A stretch of 64,000 bases of DNA from Fulverythrobacter ferritrahens. Lineage in GTDB: Bacteria; Pseudomonadota; Alphaproteobacteria; Sphingomonadales; Sphingomonadaceae. The notes under the pieces were generated by a model. It saw nothing but the letters and a program-made list of their open reading frames with translations, was not told the DNA's origin and did not search any database. The stretch lies in NCBI RefSeq assembly GCF_020539485.1, contig NZ_JACDXU010000002.1, positions 1 to 64,000 of the forward strand. The letters run 5' to 3'. The position numbers were made by a program, and so were the translations under genes. This document shows, one piece after another, positions 49,375 to 59,391 of the stretch. Numbering within the stretch: position 1 is the first letter of the stretch; the number at the start of each line of letters is the position of its first letter.

Positions 49375-49953
49375 TCAGTCCTGCGGAATGGTGGAAGGAT
49401 CGCCCGCGATATAGCGATCCGTCGTGCGCACGGGCAGCCCGTCTATGCTGGTGCGGCGGGTCTTGTGCTTGCCTGCCCATTCGACCGGATCGGCCTTGGC
49501 ATGGACCTTGAGCAGGGTCGGCCGTTCCCGCTCCAGGCTCATGATCGGCACGCCATAGCCGCAGCTGGTTTGTACGCTTTCCACTTCAATGTCGAAAATC
49601 TGCCGTGTGCCGGGCATCAGGGTGAAATGGGCGGCGAGTTCCTCCCAGTCCCGGTCCCACGGCACTACCGGGCGGCCTTGCCCGTAAATGCGCAGGATCA
49701 GCGCGGGCTGCTGGAAATTGCAGAACATCACCGTGATGCGTCCATCCTCCAGCAGATGGGCGTTGGTTTCGTTCCCCGATCCGCCGAGATCCAGATAGGC
49801 AACGCGATTGGGCGTGAGGATGCGGAAGGCATCGTAGCCCTTGGGGCTGAGATTGATCCGCCCGTCCTTTGCCGCCGTGGCGACGAAGAACATGGGCTGC
49901 CGCTCGATCATGGCGGCATGGGCGGGGGTGAGCGCGTCGAAGAACTCGGCCAT
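49375..49953 (-). CDS. Pyridoxamine 5'-phosphate oxidase family protein
   Basis: A 192-aa flavin-binding split-barrel protein. The family opening is DALTPAHAAMIERQPMFFVATAAKDGRINLSPKGYDAFRILTPNRVAYLDLGGSGNETNAHL (shown in parts in homologues). Later GYGVPIMSLERERPTLLKVH is typical of the PNPOx-like group. It binds FMN or F420 in relatives, but is not PdxH itself. The ATG at 49953 matches the family start. The upstream ATG at 50004 is an alternative. It precedes the EEP-family gene by 5 bp. Confidence 0.85.
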   Translation of the reverse strand: MAEFFDALTPAHAAMIERQPMFFVATAAKDGRINLSPKGYDAFRILTPNRVAYLDLGGSGNETNAHLLEDGRITVMFCNFQQPALILRIYGQGRPVVPWDRDWEELAAHFTLMPGTRQIFDIEVESVQTSCGYGVPIMSLERERPTLLKVHAKADPVEWAGKHKTRRTSIDGLPVRTTDRYIAGDPSTIPQD

Positions 49954-50028
49954 GGGGGATTGGTAGGCAGTCCATGGCAAGGCGGCAAGCGGGGAGGTGG
50001 GCATGCCCCCAACTCGACATTCTGCATT

Positions 50029-50106
50029 GTCACCCCGGCCCTGTGCCGGGGTCCAGCTTCCTTTCTGGCGACAAGGAAGCGGGATCCCGGAATAAATCCG
50101 GGATGA
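50029..50106. repeat. REP-like inverted doublet, GTCACCCCGG family
   Basis: Units at 50029-50059 and 50080-50106 face each other with the same order and spacing as the pair at 212-285. The two doublets are close to identical outside the loop bases, which points to spread of the doublet as one unit. Confidence 0.8.
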
Positions 50107-50226
50107 CTGGGGGTGGTGCGAATGAGGAAAGGAAGTGGAGGAGAGAACCGCACTATCGCGATGCTGCCCAGCCCTTAACCGGACAGCGTCGCGATGTCAA
50201 GATAATTCACCATATAGGTGATTTCC

Positions 50227-51762
50227 TCACCGCTCCTTGGTCGCGCCGAATTTCAGCTCGGGGTTCTTTTCCTGCTGATAATTCACATCCCACACCGATC
50301 TGGCGAGGAACACCAAGTCTCCATCACGATCCCGCGCGAGGTTGGGGCGGTTGAACTGTTCAAAGCTCTTGAGCGCATCGGCAGCGCCTTTCAGCCACCG
50401 CGCAGTGTCGAAAGGCGAAGGTTCAAGCCGCGCTTCCACCTTGTATTCCGCCTCCAGCCGGGAAACGAGCACATCCAGCTGAAGCTGGCCAACCACGCCG
50501 ACGATCCACTGGCTGCCGATCTCGGGATAGAACACCTGGATCACGCCTTCTTCGGAAAGATCGTCCAGCGCCTTCCTCAGCTGCTTGGTCTTCGTAGGGT
50601 CTTTCAGGGCGATGCGGCGCAGGATTTCCGGGGCGAAATTGGGCAGGCCGGTGAAGCGCACATCATTCTTTTCGGAGAGCGTATCGCCCACCCGCAAGGT
50701 GCCGTGATTGGGGATGCCGATGATATCCCCCGCCTCGGCCGTGTCGGCAATCTCGCGATCCTGCGCAAAGAACAGGATGGGCGAATGGACCGCGATCGGC
50801 TTGCCCAGGCCCGAAGGGGTGAGCTTCATGCCCCGCTTGAAAGTGCCGCTGACCATGCGCATGAAAGCGATCCGGTCACGGTGCTGCGGGTCCATATTGG
50901 CCTGCACCTTGAAGATGAAGCCGGTCACCTCGTCCTTGTCCGGCGCGATCGTCCCGCCCTCGGCCGGCTGCGGACGGGGCGGGGGCGCATAGCGGGCAAT
51001 GGCGTCGATCAGTTCGGCCACGCCGAAATTCTTCAGGGCCGATCCGAAATAGACCGGGGTCAGGTCGCCATTGCGATAGGCTTCGAGATCGAATTCGGGA
51101 TAGATGCCGCGCGCCAGTTCCATCTCCTCCGCCACATCTTCCGGCAGGGAAGGATCGACATCGCGCTTGCCGAGGAATTCGCGGCTGTCCCCTTCCGGGC
51201 GGCTGGCGCTGTTGGTGGCGAAGTCGAAAATCCCCTCGAACAGCCCGCCCATGCCGATGGGCCAGGCCTGCGGGGAAACGTCCAGCGCCAGCATGTCGGC
51301 CACTTCGTCCAGCAATTCGAAACAGGGGCGCCCCTCGCGGTCCACCTTGTTGATGAAGGTGATGATCGGCACGCTGCGCAACCGGCAGACCTCGAACAGC
51401 TTGCGCGTCTGCGGTTCGATGCCCTTGGCCGCGTCGATCACCATGATGGCCGAATCCACTGCGGTGAGCGTGCGATAGGTATCTTCGGAGAAATCCTCGT
51501 GCCCCGGCGTGTCGAGCAGGTTGAAGGTAATCCCGTCCTTCTCGAAGGTCATCACCGAGCTGGTGACGGAAATGCCGCGCTGCTGTTCGATCTTCATCCA
51601 GTCGGAACGGGCGCGCCGCGCGGCCCCGCGCGCCTTCACCTCGCCCGCAAGATGGATTGCCCCGCCTTGCAGCAGGAGCTTTTCCGTAAGCGTCGTCTTA
51701 CCCGCGTCGGGGTGGGAGATGATCGCAAAGGTGCGGCGATTGGAAACAGTGGGATTGGCCAT
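50227..51762 (-). CDS. prfC: Peptide chain release factor 3 (PrfC)
   Basis: RF3 (511 aa), a translational GTPase that recycles RF1 and RF2 from the ribosome. G1 is SHPDAGKTTLTEKLL, G3 DTPGHEDFSEDTYR and G4 NKVDREGR, with the RF3-specific RARSDWMKIEQQRGISVTSSVM switch region. Length fits RF3 (about 525 aa). It is the only gene of its transcription unit visible here. Confidence 0.95.
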   Translation of the reverse strand: MANPTVSNRRTFAIISHPDAGKTTLTEKLLLQGGAIHLAGEVKARGAARRARSDWMKIEQQRGISVTSSVMTFEKDGITFNLLDTPGHEDFSEDTYRTLTAVDSAIMVIDAAKGIEPQTRKLFEVCRLRSVPIITFINKVDREGRPCFELLDEVADMLALDVSPQAWPIGMGGLFEGIFDFATNSASRPEGDSREFLGKRDVDPSLPEDVAEEMELARGIYPEFDLEAYRNGDLTPVYFGSALKNFGVAELIDAIARYAPPPRPQPAEGGTIAPDKDEVTGFIFKVQANMDPQHRDRIAFMRMVSGTFKRGMKLTPSGLGKPIAVHSPILFFAQDREIADTAEAGDIIGIPNHGTLRVGDTLSEKNDVRFTGLPNFAPEILRRIALKDPTKTKQLRKALDDLSEEGVIQVFYPEIGSQWIVGVVGQLQLDVLVSRLEAEYKVEARLEPSPFDTARWLKGAADALKSFEQFNRPNLARDRDGDLVFLARSVWDVNYQQEKNPELKFGATKER

Positions 51763-51900
51763 GGCCGCGCGGTTAGCCGCAGGGCGCGCCCGCGTCCATA
51801 TTTCCCGTGAGCATGTCCAAGATGCAGGAACCCGCCTATGGCGAACCGATGGACGAAGTGACTGGATCGGGCTGGCAAGGGCCAGTCGCCCCGCCTCGCC

Positions 51901-52275
51901 TTATCCCGCGCGAGGGGTGCACCAGCTTTCCCAGCCGCGGGTCAGCATCCAGGACACCAGAATGACGGCGCACAGCGCCAGATCAACCATGCCTGCTACT
52001 GCGGCTTCGGCCACGTCCCCCACCGCCAGATGAGTCACCACCATTGCGGCCTTGTGGAAGAACACCAGTTCCCACACGAGCGGCGAACGGGTCGGCCGCC
52101 AGGCCAGCAGGGCGAAAAGCCCGGCGAAAACCAGGAAGCCATAGGCTCGCCAGCTTTCTACCCATAGCCGGTCCGCCTCGGCATCAGCCAGCAGCGGCAC
52201 GGCCCCGGCAAAGGCGCCGACCGCGGAAAGCGCCGCAAGCCCCATCAGCACCTGTCCGATCACGCGGCTACGCAT
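51901..52275 (-). CDS. Four-helix membrane protein, hypothetical
   Basis: A 124-aa protein with four predicted membrane segments (VLMGLAALSAVGAFAGAVPL, then YGFLVFAGLFALLAW, then FFHKAAMVVTHLAVGDV, then LALCAVILVSWML). The only polar landmarks are RPTRSPLVWELVFFHK and WCTPRAG. It starts at an ATG 25 bp after the end of pheT on the same strand. No family is recognised, although similar small membrane proteins occur in sphingomonads. Confidence 0.65.
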   Translation of the reverse strand: MRSRVIGQVLMGLAALSAVGAFAGAVPLLADAEADRLWVESWRAYGFLVFAGLFALLAWRPTRSPLVWELVFFHKAAMVVTHLAVGDVAEAAVAGMVDLALCAVILVSWMLTRGWESWCTPRAG

Positions 52276-52300
52276 AGCCCCCCTTCCCCGCGCGCGGGGA

Positions 52301-54706
52301 TTACCCGCGCAGTTCGGCCCCCATCTTGGCAGCAGCAGCCACAATTCGCTCGGCAATCGCCTTGAGCTCGTCATCGGTGAAGCTCTTCTCGCCCGGCTGG
52401 AGCGTGACTTCCACCGCGAGGGATTTCTTGCCTTCCGGCACGCCTGCGCCGCGGAAATCGTCGAAGATGCGGGCATCGACGATATTGGCCTTGTCCGCAC
52501 CCTTGACCGCACGCAGCAGATCGCCGGCGGGCTTCGCCGCATCCACCAGGAAGGCAAAATCGCGCGTCACGGCCTGCAGGGCGGGCGGCGAATAGGCCGT
52601 GCGGGCAAAGCTGGCGCCGCCCTTCTTTTCCGGAATGGCATCGAGATAGATTTCGGCAGCGACCACCGAGCCATCCACGTCGAAAGCCTCAAGCGTGCGG
52701 GGATGCAGCGCGCCAAAGCGGGCAAGCACCACCTTGGGGCCAAGGCGCAGGGTTGCGGACTGGCCGGGATGGAACTGGCTGCCCGCCTCACCCATCACCT
52801 GCAGCTTGTCCACCGGCGCGCCGGCTTCAGCCAGCAGGGCCAGCACTTCGCCCTTGGCGTCGAATGCGTCAAACAATTGGGCCTTGCCGGTGCTCCAGCC
52901 GCTGGGAACCTTCTCGCCCGCCAGCACCACGCCGAGCGTCAGACGCTCGTCGCTCGTCCCGCCTTCGCCGCGCAGATAGCGGCGGCCGATCTCGAACAGG
53001 CGCACGCCCTTGGCACCGCGATCGAGATTACGCTTGGCGGCAGACAGCAGGCCGGGGATCAGCGCGGGGCGCATGGCCTTCATGTCTTCGCTGATCGGGT
53101 TATCCAGAACCCACAGCCCGCCGTTCCCGTCTGTGAAATGCTCCGCATCGGGCACGGGCAGGAAACTCCAGGTCACAGCCTCGTTCAGCCCGCGCGCGGC
53201 AGCGGCGCGGCGCAGGCGGCGCTCCAGCTTCTGGGCCGGAGTGGCAGTGGGCTGGGCAACCCCATCCGCGCGCGGCAGGGCGACGCTGGCCACCTTGTCG
53301 ATCCCATGGATGCGGACCACTTCCTCGACGATGTCAGGCGCGCCTTCCACATCATGGCGGCGCAGCGGCACAGTGATGTTCCAATCGTCGGAAACGTCAA
53401 AATCCAGCGCGGCGAGGATCGCCTTCTGCTCGGCTTGCGGAACGGCAACGCCGCCCAGTTGCTCGGCCAGAGCCGGATCGTAGCTCACCACTTTCTGCTC
53501 GCTCGGCGGGCTGCCCGCGCGGATGACTTCAGAGGCTTCGCCGCCGCAGATCTTCAGGATCAGCGACGTCAGCAGTTCCAGCCCGTCATCGAGGAAGGCG
53601 GGGTCCACCCCGCGCTCGAAGCGTGTGCGGGCATCGGAAGCAAGGCCCAGGCGGCGGCCGGTCGCGCCGATCCGCTCAGGCTCGAAATAGGCGATTTCGA
53701 GCAGCACATCTTTAGTGTTTTCCGAAACGCCCGAATGTTCGCCGCCCATGATCCCGGCAATGTCGTGCACGCCGGAATCGTCGGCAATCACGGTCATTTG
53801 GGCATCGAGCGTATAGGTCTTCTCGTTCAGCGCGAGGACCTGTTCGCCATCCTTCGCCCGCCGCGCCACGACCGCGCCGGTCAGCTGGGCAAGGTCATAG
53901 GCATGGGCCGGGCGGCCGAAGCCGAGCATCAGGAAATTGGTGACGTCGACCAAAGCGCTGATCGGGCGCTGGCCCGCGCTGCGTAGCGCAGCCTGCAGCC
54001 ATTCGGGCGAAGGGCCGTTTGTCACGCCGCGAATGACGCGGCCATAGAAGGCTGGGCAGCCTTCCGGATCGTCGGTGCGGATTTCCACCGGGCAGGGGAA
54101 GCTGCCCACGGTTTTTTCGATAGTGAGCGGCTTCAGCGTGCCGAGGCCCGCTGCGGCAAGATCGCGCGCAACGCCGTAGACGCCCATGCAATCGGGCCGG
54201 TTAGGCGTGATCGCCACGTCGAATATCGGGCCTTCGCCGCGATAATCGGCAAAGCTGGTGCCGATGGGCGCGCCTTCGGGCAGTTCGATGATCCCGTCAT
54301 GATCGTCGCCCAGTTCCAGCTCGCGGGTGGAGCACATCATGCCGTTGGATTCGACGCCGCGGATCGCGCTCTTGCGCAGCACCATGCCATTCGCAGGCAC
54401 GCTGGCGCCCGGAGTGCCGAGCACGCCCACAAGGCCCGCACGCGCATTCGGCGCGCCGCAGACGACCTGCAGCGGATCGCCCCCCTTTGCCACCTGGCCG
54501 GTATCCACGGTGAGCACCTGCAGCTTGTCCGCATCGGGATGCGGCTTTGCCGTCAGCACCTTGGCCACGATGAAGCCAGCCAGCTTCTCGGCCGGGTCTT
54601 CGATGCCTTCAACCTCGATCCCGATGGCATTCAGCTTGGCCGAAATGGCCGCCGCATCGGCATCGGTATCGAGATATTCCTTCAGCCAGGAGAGCGAGAA
54701 CTTCAT
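52301..54706 (-). CDS. pheT: Phenylalanyl-tRNA synthetase beta subunit
   Basis: PheT (801 aa) forms the alpha2-beta2 enzyme that charges tRNA-Phe. The start [20 protein letters not shown] and the tRNA-binding OB fold ([21 protein letters not shown]) are typical, followed by the B3/B4 domains and the C-terminal anticodon-binding fold ([20 protein letters not shown]). Length is standard (about 800 aa). Its ATG overlaps the pheS stop (54703-54706), a coupled pair. Confidence 0.96.
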   Translation of the reverse strand: MKFSLSWLKEYLDTDADAAAISAKLNAIGIEVEGIEDPAEKLAGFIVAKVLTAKPHPDADKLQVLTVDTGQVAKGGDPLQVVCGAPNARAGLVGVLGTPGASVPANGMVLRKSAIRGVESNGMMCSTRELELGDDHDGIIELPEGAPIGTSFADYRGEGPIFDVAITPNRPDCMGVYGVARDLAAAGLGTLKPLTIEKTVGSFPCPVEIRTDDPEGCPAFYGRVIRGVTNGPSPEWLQAALRSAGQRPISALVDVTNFLMLGFGRPAHAYDLAQLTGAVVARRAKDGEQVLALNEKTYTLDAQMTVIADDSGVHDIAGIMGGEHSGVSENTKDVLLEIAYFEPERIGATGRRLGLASDARTRFERGVDPAFLDDGLELLTSLILKICGGEASEVIRAGSPPSEQKVVSYDPALAEQLGGVAVPQAEQKAILAALDFDVSDDWNITVPLRRHDVEGAPDIVEEVVRIHGIDKVASVALPRADGVAQPTATPAQKLERRLRRAAAARGLNEAVTWSFLPVPDAEHFTDGNGGLWVLDNPISEDMKAMRPALIPGLLSAAKRNLDRGAKGVRLFEIGRRYLRGEGGTSDERLTLGVVLAGEKVPSGWSTGKAQLFDAFDAKGEVLALLAEAGAPVDKLQVMGEAGSQFHPGQSATLRLGPKVVLARFGALHPRTLEAFDVDGSVVAAEIYLDAIPEKKGGASFARTAYSPPALQAVTRDFAFLVDAAKPAGDLLRAVKGADKANIVDARIFDDFRGAGVPEGKKSLAVEVTLQPGEKSFTDDELKAIAERIVAAAAKMGAELRG

Positions 54707-55818
54707 GCGCGTGCTCCCACCCCGGCCGAAAGCGTCGGCTGATCGAAGGCGGAAAAGCCGTAATGCTTCAGCCAGCGCACATCGCCGTCAAAGAAGGCGC
54801 GCAAATCGTCCATCCCGTATTTGAGCATGGCGAGGCGATCCACGCCCACGCCGAATGCGAAACCCTGCCACTGATCGGGATCGAGGCCCGACATTTCGAT
54901 CACCTTGCGGTTGACCATCCCGCTGCCCAGCAGTTCCATCCAGCCATGGCCCGGCTCGTCGCCGCTGCCGCCCAGCACGCGCCGCCCTTTTCCGTCAGGG
55001 CCATTCTCGATGGCAAAGCCAACGTCCACTTCCACCGAAGGCTCGGTGAAGGGGAAATAGGAGGGGCGCAGCCGCAGCACGATATCATCGCGCTCGAAGA
55101 AGGCCTTGAGGAAAGTTTCCAGCGTCCATTTGAGATGACCGAGGTGAATGCCCTTGTCGATCACCAGACCTTCGACCTGATGGAACATCGGCGTGTGGGT
55201 GGCATCGGAATCGGAACGATAGACCCGACCGGGCGCTATGATCCGGACCGGCGCTCCCCCCGCCTTCATGGTGCGAACCTGCACCGGGCTGGTATGCGTA
55301 CGCAGCAGCATCCGGCCGCCCTGGGGCGCTGTATCAGGGAAGTAGAACGTATCGTGCATCGCGCGGGCCGGGTGGCTTTCCGGCATGTTGAGCGCGGTGA
55401 AATTATACCAGTCGTCCTCGATCTCGGGGCCGGTGGCCACGGCGAAGCCCATATCGGCGAAGATCTCGGCCAGTTCGTCCATCACCTGACTGACCGGGTG
55501 GACCGAACCCTTCGGCGCATCGGGTGCCGGCAGCGAAAGGTCCAGCGTCTCGGCCGCCAGCCGGGCATCCAGCGCAGCGCTTTCAAGCACATCCTTGCGA
55601 GCGGTCAACGCGGCCTGCACCTTTTCGCGCAGGGCGTGGATCTTCGGCCCCTCAGTCTCGCGTTCTTCGGGCGACATGCTGCCCAGGGTCTTCAGCAGGC
55701 CAGAGATGCTGCCCTGCTTGCCCAGATATTCCACCCGCAGTGCTTCCAGCGCGGCGAGATCTTCAGCCGCGCCGATCCGCGCCACTGCGGCGCCTTCAAG
55801 AGTTTCCACTTCGCCCAT
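54703..55818 (-). CDS. pheS: Phenylalanyl-tRNA synthetase alpha subunit
   Basis: PheS (371 aa) carries the catalytic site. The class II motifs are visible: [52 protein letters not shown] and [37 protein letters not shown], the last ending in motif 3. The N-terminal coiled-coil ([22 protein letters not shown]) is present. The ATG at 55818 is preferred to the TTG six bases earlier. In many relatives pheS follows rplT directly, but here a regulator gene separates them. Confidence 0.95.
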   Translation of the reverse strand: MGEVETLEGAAVARIGAAEDLAALEALRVEYLGKQGSISGLLKTLGSMSPEERETEGPKIHALREKVQAALTARKDVLESAALDARLAAETLDLSLPAPDAPKGSVHPVSQVMDELAEIFADMGFAVATGPEIEDDWYNFTALNMPESHPARAMHDTFYFPDTAPQGGRMLLRTHTSPVQVRTMKAGGAPVRIIAPGRVYRSDSDATHTPMFHQVEGLVIDKGIHLGHLKWTLETFLKAFFERDDIVLRLRPSYFPFTEPSVEVDVGFAIENGPDGKGRRVLGGSGDEPGHGWMELLGSGMVNRKVIEMSGLDPDQWQGFAFGVGVDRLAMLKYGMDDLRAFFDGDVRWLKHYGFSAFDQPTLSAGVGARA

Positions 55819-55952
55819 GTCCAATCCGGTCCTGCGATTGCGAAACGCCTCTAGGGCGCTGGTCCGGTGCTGGCAATGGTGGAGGGAGCCGCCGAGTGGG
55901 CTGGCGAAGGGTCAGGCGGTGCCCTGCCCCGCGGCGATGGGCCCTGTCTAGG

Positions 55953-56858
55953 TCAGGCTGCGGACAAGCCGCGGGCACGTATGCCCAGCACCTGATCGGG
56001 CCGGTCCAATGTCTGCGCGGCAGCGCCCCATATCCGAGCGCGTTGCTTCATGAACGCCCCCAGGATCGGATGTTTGCGCGATGCGTATTCGCCCGGGCTC
56101 ATGCCCATGAACGAGCGAAACTCCCGCACGAACTGGGCCTGATCGTGGTAATGCGCATCCATCGCCTCGCTCCAGTTGGTGGAATTGTCCAACATGAACT
56201 GGGCCAGGCTGCGCATGAAACGCTGGCGCCGCAGCAGCAGCTTGGGAGAAAAGCCGAAATAGCGATGGCACAGCCGCTCCAGCGTGCGGCGACCAAGGCC
56301 GGTGTGGTCCGCGAAATCCGCTACGGTTGCTACAGCCGGATCGACCATTGCCGCATGGACCGCCACAATCCGTTCCTGATCGGGAACATCGCGGTTCATG
56401 CTGCGCAAGCAGGCAATGATCCGCTCAAGTTCCTCCATCTCGTCCGAGGCCCCCTCGAACAGATCATTGGCGAGCTGCCGGAAATTGGCGAAAGCGGGAT
56501 GGCTTTCTCCGTCCACCACCATATTCGCAACCTCGGTTGCGGGCCCATGGCAGAACTTGGCCCAGCCCAGCGGGAACAGGCCGATGCCCCACATACGCGT
56601 GGTGCCCAGATCGAAATGGACAGGAACGGAACTGGGGCCAGTAGCCATGAAGCGGACATCGCGCACCTTTTCCGAACCGGCCACCCAGGCATCCGGCAGG
56701 GAGCCGGTGAAGAAACGGATATTGGCCCATTCCGGCTGCAGGAGATCGTTGACCCGGCCACCGTCCTCCACGGCAAAAGTCGCGCTGTAGAATGAGGAAA
56801 AGCAGCCCAGCAGGTCTGCCGGCGCCGGATAAAAGCGCACGTCGATCTGGCACTCCAT
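55953..56858 (-). CDS. AraC-type transcriptional regulator
   Basis: A 301-aa regulator. The C-terminal AraC DNA-binding region (about residues 180-275) has a first helix-turn-helix near VADFADHTGLGRRTLERLCHRYFGFSPKLLLRRQRFMRSL and a second near FVREFRSFMGMSPGEY. The N-terminal 160 residues form the effector domain, of no identifiable type. The ATG at 56858 follows GGGGG. It is inserted between rplT and pheS in the same direction, and carries its own promoter (TATAAT at 56910-56915 on the minus strand). Target genes are unknown. Confidence 0.88.
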   Translation of the reverse strand: MECQIDVRFYPAPADLLGCFSSFYSATFAVEDGGRVNDLLQPEWANIRFFTGSLPDAWVAGSEKVRDVRFMATGPSSVPVHFDLGTTRMWGIGLFPLGWAKFCHGPATEVANMVVDGESHPAFANFRQLANDLFEGASDEMEELERIIACLRSMNRDVPDQERIVAVHAAMVDPAVATVADFADHTGLGRRTLERLCHRYFGFSPKLLLRRQRFMRSLAQFMLDNSTNWSEAMDAHYHDQAQFVREFRSFMGMSPGEYASRKHPILGAFMKQRARIWGAAAQTLDRPDQVLGIRARGLSAA

Positions 56859-56909
56859 TACGACCCCCAATTGCGACCCGCCCGTCTGGCGCCCTCTTCC
56901 TGTCCATAG

Positions 56910-56938
56910 ATTATACGAAAACGGGCGCGAAACGGAAT
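56910..56938 (-). promoter_or_regulatory. Candidate promoter of the AraC-type gene
   Basis: A perfect TATAAT lies at 56910-56915 on the minus strand, directly after the rplT terminator. No good -35 stands at the right distance, so the promoter would be weak or activated. The start of transcription would fall about 45 bp before the gene's ATG. Confidence 0.4.
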
Positions 56939-56957
56939 ATCACCGTTTCGCGCCCGT
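56921..56957 (-). terminator. Intrinsic terminator after rplT
   Basis: Perfect 15-bp arms (ACGGGCGCGAAACGG 56921-56935 and complement 56943-56957) with a 7-base loop are followed on the minus strand by TTTTCGT. It ends the rpmI-rplT transcript and separates it from the regulator gene. Confidence 0.85.
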
Positions 56958-57021
56958 ATTTAACCTTACCGTCTGCACTTCCCGAAGGAAGCTGCCTAAC
57001 GGCTTGTTCAGTTCAATGACT

Positions 57022-57381
57022 TCAGGCCGGAAGAGCCTTCTTCGCCTGCGCAATGATCGCAGTGAAGGCAGCGCCTTCGTTCATGGCCAGATCAGCCATC
57101 ACCTTGCGGTCCAGTTCGATGCCGGCCAGCTTGGTGCCGTGGATGAACTGCGAATAGGTCAGGCCTTCAGCGCGGACGGCAGCGTTGATGCGCTGGATCC
57201 ACAGGGCACGGAAGTTCCGCTTCTTAACCTTGCGGTCGCGATAAGCGTACTGGCCAGCCTTTTCGACTGCCTGACGGGCAACGCGGATGGTGTTCTTGCG
57301 GCGGCCGCGAAAGCCCTTGGCCGCATCCAGAATCCGCTTGTGCTTTGCGCGCGTGGTAACGCCGCGTTTAATACGGGACAT
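57022..57381 (-). CDS. rplT: 50S ribosomal protein L20
   Basis: L20 (119 aa), an early assembly protein that binds 23S rRNA. The basic N-terminal helix [40 protein letters not shown] and [20 protein letters not shown] are typical. It follows rpmI by 13 bp, and the two are one operon. Confidence 0.98.
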   Translation of the reverse strand: MSRIKRGVTTRAKHKRILDAAKGFRGRRKNTIRVARQAVEKAGQYAYRDRKVKKRNFRALWIQRINAAVRAEGLTYSQFIHGTKLAGIELDRKVMADLAMNEGAAFTAIIAQAKKALPA

Positions 57382-57394
57382 TGGCTAGTACTCC

Positions 57395-57598
57395 TCAGTT
57401 CAGCCCGTAGGGCGCCCACTTCTTGATCACCTTCGCATCGGCGTCGGAAATCACGTCGGTCCCGCGGTTCTGGCGGATATACTTGCCGTTATGGCTGATC
57501 AGGCGGTGGCGCTTGCCGGCAACGCCGTGCTTCACCTTGCCGGTAGCGGTAAGCTTGAAGCGCTTCTTCACACCGCTCTTGGTCTTCAGTTTGGGCAT
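57395..57598 (-). CDS. rpmI: 50S ribosomal protein L35
   Basis: L35 (67 aa) begins [20 protein letters not shown] and shows the usual [19 protein letters not shown] core. It precedes rplT. infC, the usual upstream gene in this operon, is not found next to it, so the operon starts here at rpmI. Confidence 0.98.
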   Translation of the reverse strand: MPKLKTKSGVKKRFKLTATGKVKHGVAGKRHRLISHNGKYIRQNRGTDVISDADAKVIKKWAPYGLN

Positions 57599-57786
57599 TT
57601 TCGTCTCCTTGTTCGAGACACATCGAGCCTGCCCTGGCAGCCCTTTCAGCCAGGCGGACCCAGAATCACCGAAAAGTGATCTCGTGTCTTTGAAGCGGGC
57701 GCCTTTAACGGGATCAGCCCGAATTGCAAGGCAGAGATGCGGCGGGCCGCCGCCAGAGCGCCAGCCCGCCGTCTTCAGACCTTCCT

Positions 57787-57834
57787 GCCGGCAGCCCTGC
57801 CGGTAGCCTTGCCGGTAGCCTTGCCGGCTGGGCG
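57787..57834. repeat. 12-bp tandem repeat after the outer membrane gene
   Basis: Four copies of a GCCGG(T/C)AGCC-type 12-bp unit run up to the stop codon of the outer membrane barrel gene. Two inner copies are identical. The repeat lies outside the coding region. Confidence 0.7.
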
Positions 57835-57835
57835 A

Positions 57836-58420
57836 TCAGAAACGGGCGCCCAGCGAAAGGCCCGCATGGCGGCGCTGGAAGTTGATCCCGAAGATATCGC
57901 CATTGTCGGCATAACCGAACTCGACACGACCGTAGAAATTGCTGCCGAAGCCGTGCTCGTAACCGATCGCGCCTTCCACGCCATCGCCACGCTCGCTCAC
58001 GGTCAGGCCGGGCGTGCTCACTTCCAGGCCGAGGCTGGCGTAGCCGACCTTGGCATAGATCAGTCCGCGATCCCCAACAGTGACACCGGCATGCAGGCCG
58101 AAAGCGTAATTGTCGGTTGCCTTCACGCAATCCGGGTCGACGCAATTCTTGACCGTGGAGATTTCATAGGTGCCATAGGGCCCGACAACCACCTTGTCGC
58201 TCACCGCAAAGTCGAAGCCTGCCTCGCCGCCGAAGGCCATGGCCGAGCCGAGCTTGTAGATGTCGCCTTCTTCCTCGACACTGCTGACCGTCGGCGTTTC
58301 GAGCGTCGCGCGTGCTTCGATACGGAAGCCGGCCTTGTCGTTCTTGCCCTCTTCCTCCTGTGCGAAGGCAGGCTGAGCGAGACCGCCGGCGAGCGCCGCG
58401 GCCAGGAACAGATATTTCAT
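57836..58420 (-). CDS. Outer membrane beta-barrel protein
   Basis: A 194-aa secreted protein with a signal peptide (MKYLFLAAALAGGLAQPAFA). The mature sequence alternates as expected for a small beta-barrel (FDFAVSDKVVVGPYGTYEIS, LIYAKVGYASLGLEV, FYGRVEFGYADNGDIFGINFQRRHAGLSLGARF) and ends in the outer membrane signal Phe. One Cys pair (NCVDPDCVK) may form a disulfide in a loop. It resembles the OmpA/OprF-like opacity barrels of sphingomonads. Its function is unknown, and it appears monocistronic. Confidence 0.8.
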   Translation of the reverse strand: MKYLFLAAALAGGLAQPAFAQEEEGKNDKAGFRIEARATLETPTVSSVEEEGDIYKLGSAMAFGGEAGFDFAVSDKVVVGPYGTYEISTVKNCVDPDCVKATDNYAFGLHAGVTVGDRGLIYAKVGYASLGLEVSTPGLTVSERGDGVEGAIGYEHGFGSNFYGRVEFGYADNGDIFGINFQRRHAGLSLGARF

Positions 58421-58608
58421 GTGGATTTACCCCCTGATTGATGCCCGTCGAATGCGGGCCACTGCTCCGTTACAGCGCACTTGCGATCTTTAAAAAGGGG
58501 GATGCATCCAATCTGGTGCGATAAGTAATTTACCGGAAAACAGACGCGTATTGGTCCTGCTCCCTTGTGAGGACCAGGTTGCCGGACCAGTTTACCGAGG
58601 CCGCCTGC

Positions 58609-59391
58609 TCAATGTCCGCAGGCCAGCGCCTCCACCACGTCTTCCAGCCGCGCGGGGTCGCCCAGAGCCAGCACATGGCCGCCCGAAGCTGCATGGAGCG
58701 GATCGCCGTTCCAGTCGCACATCGTGCCGCCAGAGCCCTCCACAACCGGGACGAGCGCCGCATAATCATGCAGCTTCAGCCCCGCCTCGCAAACGATGTC
58801 GATCTGGCCCATGGCGAGCATGGCGTAATTATAGCAATCGCCGCCCATCACCATCCGGCGGTGCGAGGTCTTGGCCGCCAGGGCCATGAAATGCTCGCCT
58901 TCATGATCGTCGAAATATTGCGGGCCAGTGGTGGCCAGCGTCGCTGCGGACAGTTCGCGGCACGGGCGCGTCCGGATGGGCTTGCCGTTAAACAGCGTCG
59001 GCCTTCCGGTTACACCCAGCCACCGTTCCGCAAGGATCGGCTGGTCGATGATGCCCAGTACCGGGAAGCCATCCACCAGCAGCGCGATCAGTGTTCCGAA
59101 GATAGGGCGCCCGGCGAGAAAGGACGTGGTCCCGTCGATCGGATCAAGCACCCATTGGCGGCCCGAAGTCCCGGCCGAAACGCCATATTCCTCACCATGG
59201 ACGCCGTCCGCAGGCATTTCCGCCTCCAGAATGCGCCGCATGACCTGTTCGGCCTCACGGTCCGCCAGCGAGACGGGAGTGGCGTCCTCCTTGGCCTCGC
59301 TATGCACCGGTTCACGGAAGTGGGGACGGATAGCCGCACGTGCGGCGTCGGCCAGACGGTGAGCCAGGGCAATCTCGGCATCGAGCTTCAT
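58609..59391 (-). CDS. Inositol monophosphatase family protein, likely histidinol-phosphatase
   Basis: A 260-aa phosphatase of the inositol monophosphatase superfamily. The metal sites are EEYG (about 66-69), LDPIDGTTSF (about 82-91) and KLHDYAALVPVVEGSGG. This type is used as the histidinol-phosphatase HisN in alphaproteobacteria, with segments TSHRRMVMGGDCYNYAMLAMGQIDIVCEAGLKLHDYAA typical of that group. HisN or a general monophosphatase are both possible. Its start overlaps the stop of the cupin gene by four bases. Confidence 0.85.
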   Translation of the reverse strand: MKLDAEIALAHRLADAARAAIRPHFREPVHSEAKEDATPVSLADREAEQVMRRILEAEMPADGVHGEEYGVSAGTSGRQWVLDPIDGTTSFLAGRPIFGTLIALLVDGFPVLGIIDQPILAERWLGVTGRPTLFNGKPIRTRPCRELSAATLATTGPQYFDDHEGEHFMALAAKTSHRRMVMGGDCYNYAMLAMGQIDIVCEAGLKLHDYAALVPVVEGSGGTMCDWNGDPLHAASGGHVLALGDPARLEDVVEALACGH

